Positions 51,182 to 57,443 of a DNA stretch of 64,000 nt are shown here, piece after piece. Source of the DNA: Nitrospirillum iridis. GTDB lineage: Bacteria; Pseudomonadota; Alphaproteobacteria; Azospirillales; Azospirillaceae. Under the pieces are notes generated by a model, which worked only from the letters and a program-made list of their open reading frames with translations, was not told where the DNA came from and did no database searches. The number at the start of each line of letters is the position of its first letter. Within the stretch, counting starts at the first letter, position 1. The stretch lies in contig NZ_JACIIZ010000005.1 in NCBI RefSeq assembly GCF_014205765.1, positions 322,837-386,836 on the forward strand, in the 5' to 3' direction. Made by a program: the position numbers and the translations under genes.

Positions 51182-51817
51182 TCAGTCTCGAGGGATACGG
51201 TAGTGATCGGCCAGGACGTCCAAGGCACCGGTCAGCGCCGCCCAGCCTTGGGGCCAGTCGCCAGCCCAGTTGGCCTCGAAACGTCGGGGCATGATCTCAT
51301 CGGCGCACAGCCCCTCCACCAGGGTCAGGGCCAGGAGACCGTGCGGCCCGCTGGCGCGGATCAAGGCGCGGGCGTGGGCCAAGCGCTCATCCGTGCGGTT
51401 CCAGCGGTCGGGGTCCACATCCGGGCGACCGACGCCGGTACCGGACTCCGGCACATAGGCATGCGGCTTGGGCGCCTCCGCCAGCGACAGCCAGGCGCGC
51501 CACAAGCCGCCGACCGCCTGGCCGGCATCGTGCTGCCGCCGGGTCAGGCGGCCGCGCAGCAACAGCTGGCCCAAGGGCTGGCCGGCGCGTTGGTCAAGCA
51601 GCTGGTCCGTGGACAGCGCGCCGGCGGCCCCCAGCAGATCGGCCCGGCGTTCCAGGGCCTGGGGCAGGATGGCCGCGTCCACGGTTTGCACCAGTTGACC
51701 GCAGGCATGGCGGGTACCGGCCTTGCGCGGCCGACCGGCGCGGCGGCGTGGCGGCGCCTTGCGGCCACCGATGGCGGCGACGGATGCGGAAGAGGCGGAG
51801 GAGACGGGTGTGGTCAT
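51182..51817 (-). CDS. Phage hypothetical protein with AT-hook-like N-terminus
   Basis: 211 residues; start overlaps the upstream stop (ATGA). The N-terminal 35 residues are basic with RRRAGRPRKAG, an AT-hook-like GRP core that suggests DNA binding. The rest is helical (LVQTVDAAILPQALERRADL, then WNRTDERLAHARALIRASGP-HGLLALTLVEGLCADE). Not recognised. It lies in the repressor-controlled left-directed operon ahead of the toxin-like gene. Confidence 0.6.
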   Translation of the reverse strand: MTTPVSSASSASVAAIGGRKAPPRRRAGRPRKAGTRHACGQLVQTVDAAILPQALERRADLLGAAGALSTDQLLDQRAGQPLGQLLLRGRLTRRQHDAGQAVGGLWRAWLSLAEAPKPHAYVPESGTGVGRPDVDPDRWNRTDERLAHARALIRASGPHGLLALTLVEGLCADEIMPRRFEANWAGDWPQGWAALTGALDVLADHYRIPRD

Positions 51818-52083
51818 GCCGAAGGCGTCCTTTTACCGTAGAGGGTGGTGGCGATGGCTTCCACCGCCAGGCGATCGAATTCGTTGGGCAGGTCATCCAG
51901 CCGGATCATGGCGACACCGCGCTTGTGCCAGGCGGCGATGGCCATGGACTTGAGGTCGTCGCTCGTGGATGGCGTCCGCCCCACCTTGCCCGACAGGCTG
52001 GTGGTGACGGGCACGCCCGCCAGCGCGGCGCTGACGGTCGGCGCGGGCGCACGCGGGACGGCGCCCCGGGAACGGGGTGGCAT
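51814..52083 (-). CDS. Small phage protein, first gene of the leftward operon
   Basis: 89 residues from ATG 52083 with AGGAAAGGAAACC upstream. A Pro/Ala-rich start, then SMAIAAWHKRGVAMIRLDDL and NEFDRLAVEAIATTLYGKR, a pattern often seen in small proteins of alphaproteobacterial phages next to repressor genes. Function unknown. It is transcribed away from the XRE repressor across the operator cluster, so it is probably repressed in the lysogen. Confidence 0.6.
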   Translation of the reverse strand: MPPRSRGAVPRAPAPTVSAALAGVPVTTSLSGKVGRTPSTSDDLKSMAIAAWHKRGVAMIRLDDLPNEFDRLAVEAIATTLYGKRTPSA

Positions 52084-52155
52084 AGGTTTCCTTTCCTTTT
52101 CGGGCTCCAGACCCGGCGGAGCCGCAAAAGCCCGCTGGTCATATCGCAAAGGATA

Positions 52156-52227
52156 GGGTAAATTTCCCCCAGAATCTAGGGCATAATTCCCCCGCGACGT
52201 CCGTCCCGACCCAGGGTAAATTTCCCC
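52156..52227. promoter_or_regulatory. Three palindromic operators between the divergent control genes
   Basis: GGGTAAATTTCCCC occurs twice (52156-52169 and 52214-52227) and a variant GGGCATAATTCCCC once (52179-52192). The core is a palindrome, GGG-N-AAATTT-N-CCC. The third site ends 2 nt before the repressor ATG, and the middle site contains a CATAAT hexamer that could be a -10 box. A looser match with GGG-N8-CCC is at 53404-53416. Likely operators for the adjacent XRE repressor, controlling both directions. Confidence 0.72.
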
Positions 52228-52229
52228 AC

Positions 52230-52700
52230 ATGATCAATGTCGCCAAAGCCGCCCCCCCTAACCCCGCGCCCAGCCCGCTGGCTGAGCGATTGGGCCGCCG
52301 TCTGACGGCGCTGGGCCTGGGATACGCGGAATTCGAACGGGCCGCGGGCCTGAACGAGGGCACCATCAAGGGCATCATGTACGGCAAGTCCGCTTCGCCC
52401 CGGGCCGACACCATCTATAAGATCGCACGCGGCCTGGGCTGCCGAATCGAGGATTTGATCGGGGAGAACCGCCTGGGCGACGACTCGGGTGACAACCTCA
52501 CCCTGGCAGCCCCCGGTGCCGCCCCCTATCAGGGGCAGGAGCCGCCGCGGTTGCCCGAACACGCCGTCCTGGACGCCGTCCTGGACAAGGTGCGCACGGC
52601 CTATCGCGAGGGTGACCTGGACCTGGCGGCCCAGTTGGTCCGCTTGTTCCAGTTGGACCTGGAAAAGCTGAAGATCGAACGCGAGATCAGCCGCCGCTAA
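52230..52700 (+). CDS. XRE-family phage repressor-like regulator
   Basis: 156 residues. An HTH_XRE domain (LAERLGRRLTALGLGYAEFE followed by RAAGLNEGTIKGIMYGKSAS and TIYKIARGLGCRIEDLIGE). There is no S24 peptidase domain, so RecA-dependent self-cleavage is not expected. The C-terminal helix (LPEHAVLDAVLDKVRTAYRE ... LVRLFQLDLEKLKIEREI) may be for oligomerisation. The ATG is only 2 nt behind an operator and has no visible ribosome site, so the mRNA may be leaderless. It is the only plus-strand regulator in the phage block. Confidence 0.82.
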   Translation: MINVAKAAPPNPAPSPLAERLGRRLTALGLGYAEFERAAGLNEGTIKGIMYGKSASPRADTIYKIARGLGCRIEDLIGENRLGDDSGDNLTLAAPGAAPYQGQEPPRLPEHAVLDAVLDKVRTAYREGDLDLAAQLVRLFQLDLEKLKIEREISRR

Positions 52701-52738
52701 GTCCGTGTCCGCACCCGGCGTCGCCGCGCGCCCATCGG

Positions 52739-53149
52739 TCAGCATATCGGCCACCCCAGGCAAACCGCCAGATCGCGACTGAGCAACAGGTCGGCAGGCG
52801 CCTCGTCCGGCGTGCCAGCCATGCCCGGCAGCGCGTCAACCAGATAGAGACGGGCGCGCAGCGCGCGCGGCTCATCGGCCATTCCTGTCGGCGCGGGCTC
52901 ATCCAGAGCGACCCAGGCATCGGCGGCGATAGCGACGCCGCCAGCCACCTGATGCAGGGATGGTATCATGTCGACCTGGCGATGCCGGGCCAGCGACAGC
53001 AAGGTCCACGGCCACGCGTCGGTCACCGCCGCCACCACCGCCACGCCGCCCACCATGACCCGCAAGCGCCCGGTGGGCGGGGCCTGGGTGGTGCCGGGAT
53101 ATACCTCCCCGGCCAGGGGCAACCGCCGCTGCGACACGCGACCCGACAT
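52739..53149 (-). CDS. Hypothetical protein at the phage block edge
   Basis: 136 residues; ATG 53149 follows GAGGAGTGGG, a very good ribosome site. Beta-rich, with LRVMVGGVAVVAAVTDAWPW, LARHRQVDMIPSLHQVAGGV and the C-terminal LLSRDLAVCLGWPIC. Not recognised. It converges on the repressor gene. Whether it is phage or host is unclear; I place it as the last gene of the block. Confidence 0.5.
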   Translation of the reverse strand: MSGRVSQRRLPLAGEVYPGTTQAPPTGRLRVMVGGVAVVAAVTDAWPWTLLSLARHRQVDMIPSLHQVAGGVAIAADAWVALDEPAPTGMADEPRALRARLYLVDALPGMAGTPDEAPADLLLSRDLAVCLGWPIC

Positions 53150-53634
53150 CCCACTCCTCTATTCTTGCGATGGTTCACCAGCGATGTTCCTCCAGGCGCA
53201 CATCGTGCGGACGAGGAGTGGACCGGGCATAGCCCGCTATAAATCAATACATTATCGATAATCTCCGCATCAAAACTCCCGGTTAACGTGCGCTGACGGA
53301 CAAGGAACGCCCTCCGGGAGCGGCCCGGCTGTTCTCTTTATGTTCTCATTTTGGTTCGGAACGGTCAAGCACCGCCCACCATCCGGAAACGACCGTGAAG
53401 CGGGGGATGATTCCCCTCTAGGGTATTTTTCTTCTGATTCCGCTTGACGGAAGATTTTTCTCCTGGCAGGGTAACTCTCACCGGCCGGCGCGATCCCCAT
53501 CGGCGCCAGCCGGCGACGGCGCCCCGCCCTCTGCCCCTCCCGGGCGGGCGCGCCCCTCCCCCGGGGCGGGCAGGCGCCGACAGGCGGCCACCGCCCCGGG
53601 GGTCCTTTCCCAAAACCATCGGAGCCTCGCGCCC
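53150..53634. other. Gene-poor, A/T-rich border region
   Basis: About 485 nt without a convincing gene. Holds GGGCATAGCCC, the perfect 12-bp palindrome ATTATCGATAAT (53251-53262), a G/C-rich inverted region near 53310-53330, and a GGG-N8-CCC operator-like site near 53404-53416. Candidate location for the right end of the phage element, but no direct repeat shared with the left border (17436-17630) was found. Confidence 0.45.
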
Positions 53635-54156
53635 ATGCCCCCCTCCCCGCTTGTGCCCATTTCGGCGAATCCCATCCCCGGCACCCCGACGCGGCCGGGC
53701 CCCGCCCTGGCGGCACACATCCCGGCCCTGGCCCGGCTGACGGCACACGCGGCGCTCAGCGTGCGCCTGGCCTGCCGCCGCCTGGAGCAGGGCCAAGATC
53801 AAGCCGCGTTGGATGAATTGCTGGAAACGGCCGGCCCGGTCCTGACGCAGGCGCTGGAAGGCGTCGGCCGGCTTGAGGCGGCACTGGAAGCCCATGGGCG
53901 GGAGCGGGAGGCTGATTGGCGCCCGGCCGCAACGCTGCGCGTGCGCATGGAGGCTGCGGCCGGCCTGCTGAGACAGGCCGACATCCTGGCCCGCGCCGGC
54001 CTGGCGGAGGAGGCGGGCGACAGTCGGGAGGCGGCGCTATGGACGCTGGAACGGGGCTTGGCCCTGGTGCCGCCGTTCAGTCCCGTGCCAGGGCAGGACA
54101 TGCCCATCCACGCCCTGCCACCGACCTATCCGGCCGAAGGCTTGCCGCGACCATAA
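53635..54156 (+). CDS. Hypothetical Ala/Leu-rich helical protein
   Basis: 173 residues, not recognised. A Pro-rich N-terminus is followed by a helical domain (LARLTAHAALSVRLACRRLE, DELLETAGPVLTQALEGVGR, MEAAAGLLRQADILARAGLA) and a Pro-rich end. No signal peptide. It converges with the small lipoprotein gene. Reading-frame base use fits a real high-GC gene, but there is only a weak ribosome site. Host or phage origin unclear. Confidence 0.45.
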   Translation: MPPSPLVPISANPIPGTPTRPGPALAAHIPALARLTAHAALSVRLACRRLEQGQDQAALDELLETAGPVLTQALEGVGRLEAALEAHGREREADWRPAATLRVRMEAAAGLLRQADILARAGLAEEAGDSREAALWTLERGLALVPPFSPVPGQDMPIHALPPTYPAEGLPRP

Positions 54157-54169
54157 TCGACAGCGCACA

Positions 54170-54508
54170 TCAGCGGCGGACCGCGTGAGTGCCGCCGCTG
54201 CCCCAGGCGCTGACGCCCAGCAGGAAACCGAAATCGTACCAGCGACCGGGATTGGGATAGGCATAGACGCGGGTGTCGGACACCAGGCTGTAGATAAAGC
54301 TGAACGGCGCGATCAATCCGTGCAGCAGGCCGTAGAGGAAGCCGGGCAGTTCGCGGCCGGCCATGGGCGGGGGCTGCGTGGCACAGGCACTGAGCAACAG
54401 CCCAGTGCCCACCATGGCGGCACCCACCAGCACGGGCTTCAGCCAGCGCCGACGCCTGGCCTCCTCCTGCAGGGGCGATATCGGCGTGCGCGGTACGGAC
54501 TGTTCCAT
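54170..54508 (-). CDS. Small membrane/lipoprotein of unknown function
   Basis: 112 residues from ATG 54508. A basic cytoplasmic start (RRRRWLKP) precedes a hydrophobic segment VLVGAAMVGTGLLLSACATQ with a lipobox-like LSAC. The remainder, with GFLYGLLHGLIAPFSFIYSL, RVYAYPNPGRWYDFGFLLGV and SAWGSGG, matches a widespread family of small bacterial membrane proteins of unknown role (pattern LxHG-x-IAPFSFI ... WYDFGFLLG). Confidence 0.7.
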   Translation of the reverse strand: MEQSVPRTPISPLQEEARRRRWLKPVLVGAAMVGTGLLLSACATQPPPMAGRELPGFLYGLLHGLIAPFSFIYSLVSDTRVYAYPNPGRWYDFGFLLGVSAWGSGGTHAVRR

Positions 54509-54671
54509 CTTGGCCTCCCGGACAATGGCAGCGATAGGGATCACCTGTCGCTGCCACTGTCCGGGCGGATGATGGCGAGGCCAAGGCCCCCAAAAGGCGA
54601 TTCTGGCCATAGGCGGGTTAGCCGGAAGACGCCCTGGCGACGGCCGCCCTCGACCGGAAGGCGGCGATCGG

Positions 54672-55556
54672 TCATTGCCACCGCGATCCCGCGGTGGGCA
54701 CCAGACGGTGGACCTCCGGCAGCCCTTTCAACACATGGCCCCGCCACCAGGGCATCACCCCCTGCGTCCGATACCGGTCATAGGCCGCCACACCGGCGAA
54801 GGCTTGGAAGGTGACGAACACGCCCTCCCCCTCCCGTACCGGCAGACGGGGGAAGCTGTTGGCTTCAGCGGTGGTGACAAAGGTAGCCATGACGGGCCCG
54901 CCCGCCGCTGCCAGCGCTGGGGCCCCGTCATGGGCGAAGGCATCGGCCAATTCCTGGGCGGCGATGGCGTCGTGTGCCGGAAATGGGGTGTAGATGGTGA
55001 CGACCAGCAACCCTTGGGAACCGGCCGGGCCGCCCGGCGGGGATGTTGGCGGCGGGGCCGCATCCGCGAACCCGGTGCCGGCCACGGCCGGCCGCAGCAG
55101 CAGGACATTGTCGGAGTCCAGCATGGTGGCATTGGCGTCCTGCCGGTGCGCCCGCCAGACCGGCCCGTCGTAGAAGGCGGCAAGGCCGGCGGCCCGCGAC
55201 CGCATGTCCGTGAACCCGCGCAGCCAAACGAAGCGGTCAGGATCGTCCAGGTCACGGAACTGGCCCACCACCCGCAGGCCCAGCGCCTCCTGCCCTGTCC
55301 GGAAATAGCGGTCGAACAGGTCGATCAGCACGTCGCGCTGGCCGGGCTTCAGCGTGTACTGGCGCAGTTCCAGGATGGCGCAGCACAGCCCGGCGGCAGG
55401 GGGCGGCGTGACAGCGGGAGCGTCCGCCCGCAGCGCGGCCTTCAAGGGCAGGGCGCTGGCAGGCAACAGATCCGGCGGCCAGGCCAGCGCCCGTTGGGTC
55501 AGGCCGGCCCCGACCAGCAGGGTCGCGGCCAGCAGGGTGACGGTTTGCAGTCTCAT
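54672..55556 (-). CDS. Secreted NIPSNAP-family protein
   Basis: 294 residues. A signal peptide (LQTVTLLAATLLVGAGLTQRALA) precedes a NIPSNAP-type ferredoxin-like domain: CAILELRQYTLKPGQRDVLI-DLFDRYF, then RDLDDPDRFVWLRGFTDMRS, WRAHRQDANATMLDSDNVLL. A second, diverged half follows (LLVVTIYTPFPAHDAIAAQE to the end). Function of these dimeric alpha-beta barrel proteins is mostly unknown. It lies 76 nt downstream of the DUF1579-like gene on the same strand; both are exported, which suggests one operon controlled by the WYL-type regulator. Confidence 0.75.
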   Translation of the reverse strand: MRLQTVTLLAATLLVGAGLTQRALAWPPDLLPASALPLKAALRADAPAVTPPPAAGLCCAILELRQYTLKPGQRDVLIDLFDRYFRTGQEALGLRVVGQFRDLDDPDRFVWLRGFTDMRSRAAGLAAFYDGPVWRAHRQDANATMLDSDNVLLLRPAVAGTGFADAAPPPTSPPGGPAGSQGLLVVTIYTPFPAHDAIAAQELADAFAHDGAPALAAAGGPVMATFVTTAEANSFPRLPVREGEGVFVTFQAFAGVAAYDRYRTQGVMPWWRGHVLKGLPEVHRLVPTAGSRWQ

Positions 55557-55632
55557 GGTGGCTTTCCCGTGTTCGTATCGCCCGAGCTGACGACGACGCT
55601 AAAACCTCAAGCAAAGTTGAGGTCAAGTGTCC

Positions 55633-56286
55633 TCAGGCGCGGGTGAAATCCTGGGTCCAATTGGTTTCCCAGGTGCGGCCCCCATCGGCCGACCATGCCT
55701 GTTCCCAATGGGCGGAGGTCGCGGTGATGTGCGACCACACCACCCGCACCGCCACGGCCCGGTCCAACAGCGGATCATGGTCCTGACCGTGGAACTCGCC
55801 CCGCCGGCCGGCGAACAGACCGCCCCCGAAGTGCCCGGTCAGGGGCGCCCGCAGGGTGCCGGTGCGCCCGTCCACCTGATGCGATGTCCACTGGCGGGCG
55901 GCCGGGTCATACAGGCGAAAGGTGACGGCGGCGGACGGCTGCCCGGGTGTCGAAGCCGGCAATTCCAGTTCGTCCAGGCAGGCCAGCCCGCCCAGCATGA
56001 CCTGGCCCTGGGCAGTGGCCGACACTTGATCCCAGCGATCATCGCCCGACCAGGGGTTCAGACGCCGACGGCTGAGCACCGACCAGCGGCCCGCCAGGAA
56101 ATCGAAATCGCCGCGCCCCGGCCCCCCGGTCAGCAGGTCCGGCTGGCCGGGATCGGCGGGGCCGCTGTCGACCGCGGACAGACGTTCCGCCCATGCCGGG
56201 CGGGCGGCGACCAGCGTCAGCAGACCCGCCCCGAACAGGGTTGCCCGTCGGGTGGCAACTGGGAAGGTGGCAGGGACGGCATGCAT
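55633..56286 (-). CDS. Exported DUF1579-like protein
   Basis: 217 residues. The N-terminus VATRRATLFGAGLLTLVAAR-PAWA is an RR-containing signal peptide (Sec or Tat). The mature part has RGDFDFLAGRWSVLSRRRLN, GQVMLGGLACLDELEL, FRLYDPAARQWTSHQVDGRT and TSAHWEQAWSADGGRTWETN, a motif set of lipocalin-like proteins related to DUF1579. Role unknown. It is divergent from the WYL-domain regulator, with two inverted repeats between. Confidence 0.72.
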   Translation of the reverse strand: MHAVPATFPVATRRATLFGAGLLTLVAARPAWAERLSAVDSGPADPGQPDLLTGGPGRGDFDFLAGRWSVLSRRRLNPWSGDDRWDQVSATAQGQVMLGGLACLDELELPASTPGQPSAAVTFRLYDPAARQWTSHQVDGRTGTLRAPLTGHFGGGLFAGRRGEFHGQDHDPLLDRAVAVRVVWSHITATSAHWEQAWSADGGRTWETNWTQDFTRA

Positions 56287-56322
56287 GGAAACGGTCCTCC
56301 TGGCGGCGGAAAGCCGGACGTC

Positions 56323-56370
56323 TTGTCCGGCGCCTTCCTTTTACCGGACAAAACCTGACATCCTTTGTCA
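56323..56370. promoter_or_regulatory. Two inverted-repeat operators between divergent genes
   Basis: TTGTCCGG (56323-56330) and CCGGACAA (56344-56351) form one inverted repeat, and TGACA-TCCTT-TGTCA (56356-56370) a second perfect one. TATAAT at 56373-56378 immediately follows and could be the -10 box of the regulator gene. Probably the binding sites of the WYL-type regulator. Confidence 0.65.
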
Positions 56371-56395
56371 TGTATAATCTGCTAGTTTGAAATTC

Positions 56396-57382
56396 ATGCG
56401 CGCCAGCCGTCTCCTCTCCCTGCTCATGCTGTTACAGACCCGGGGTCGCCAGACCGCCCAGGCCCTGGCCGACGAGCTGGAGGTCACGGTGCGCACCATT
56501 TACCGCGACATCGACGATTTGAGTTCGGCGGGCGTCCCGGTCTATGGCGACCGCGGCCGGGCCGGCGGCTTCCAGCTGTTGGACGGTTACCGCACCCGGC
56601 TGACCGGGATGACCGCGCAGGAGGCGGAGAGCCTGTTCCTGGCGGGCCTTCCGGGTCCGGCGGCGGAACTGGGGCTGGGCGATACCCTGGCCGCCGCCCA
56701 GTTGAAGCTGCTGGCCGCCTTGCCGGAGCAGGGGCGCCAGACGGCGGCGCGGCTGAACGCCCGCATCCACCTGGACCCGGTGGGCTGGTTCCAGGAACCC
56801 GGCAAGGTCGACATCCTGCCCGACATCGCCCGGGCGGTGTGGAACGAACAGATCATCCGTATGCGCTATGAGCGGTGGAGCGGCATCGTGGAACGCACGG
56901 TGGAACCGCTGGGCCTGGTGCTGAAGGGGGGCGTCTGGTACCTGGTGGCGCAAAGCCAACCGGAATTGGGCAAGCCGCCCAGCGGCCCCCGCACCTATCG
57001 CGTCTCCAACATCCTGGCCCATACGGTGCTGGAGCGGCATTTCACCCGGCCCCAGAACTTCGACCTGCCCGCCCATTGGCGGGAGTCGCTGGAGAGCTTC
57101 GAGGCCGGCCTCTATACCGGCACCGCCCGGGTGAAGGCGACGGCTGCGGGCCTGAAGATGCTGCGCAACCTAGCCCCCGCCTTCAATGAACGCATTACCG
57201 CGACCCTGCGGCCCGCGGACGCCAGCGGCTGGGCCGAAGCCGACATCCCCCTGGAAGCGGTGGACTGGACGGCGCACCAATTGCTGGGCCTGGGTCTCAC
57301 CGTGGAGGTCCTGGAGCCCCCCGCCCTGCGCGCCCATATGGCCGAATTGGCGGCGGAGTTGCATCGCCGCTATCAGAGCTAA
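56396..57382 (+). CDS. YafY-type transcriptional regulator (HTH_11 + WYL)
   Basis: 328 residues from ATG 56396; an in-frame TTG at 56387 is less likely. The N-terminal winged helix reads RLLSLLMLLQTRGRQTAQAL, then ADELEVTVRTIYRDIDDLSS and GVPVYGDRGRAGGFQLLDGY, classic for this family. A WYL domain follows (about 130-220, with GLVLKGGVWYLVAQ and TYRVSNI) and a WCX-type C-terminal domain. WYL regulators sense small ligands, some single-stranded DNA or nucleotides. It is probably a regulator of its own gene and of the divergent exported-protein genes. Confidence 0.9.
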   Translation: MRASRLLSLLMLLQTRGRQTAQALADELEVTVRTIYRDIDDLSSAGVPVYGDRGRAGGFQLLDGYRTRLTGMTAQEAESLFLAGLPGPAAELGLGDTLAAAQLKLLAALPEQGRQTAARLNARIHLDPVGWFQEPGKVDILPDIARAVWNEQIIRMRYERWSGIVERTVEPLGLVLKGGVWYLVAQSQPELGKPPSGPRTYRVSNILAHTVLERHFTRPQNFDLPAHWRESLESFEAGLYTGTARVKATAAGLKMLRNLAPAFNERITATLRPADASGWAEADIPLEAVDWTAHQLLGLGLTVEVLEPPALRAHMAELAAELHRRYQS

Positions 57383-57386
57383 AAAA

Positions 57387-57412
57387 GGGCACCGGCGTCG
57401 CCACCGGTGCCC
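57387..57412. terminator. Bidirectional terminator
   Basis: GGGCACCGG (57387-57395) pairs with CCGGTGCCC (57404-57412). It is flanked by AAAAAA on the left and CCTTCCTT on the right, so it can serve the regulator gene (plus) and the TonB receptor gene (minus), which converge here. Confidence 0.85.
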
Positions 57413-57443
57413 CCTTCCTTGAACCTGGACGCCCTGCGTTGGG

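Noticed and set aside
17436-53634. Attachment-site direct repeats flanking the phage block
   Set aside because: I compared the spacers at 17436-17630 and 53150-53634 by eye and found no shared direct repeat of useful length; a computed search is needed.
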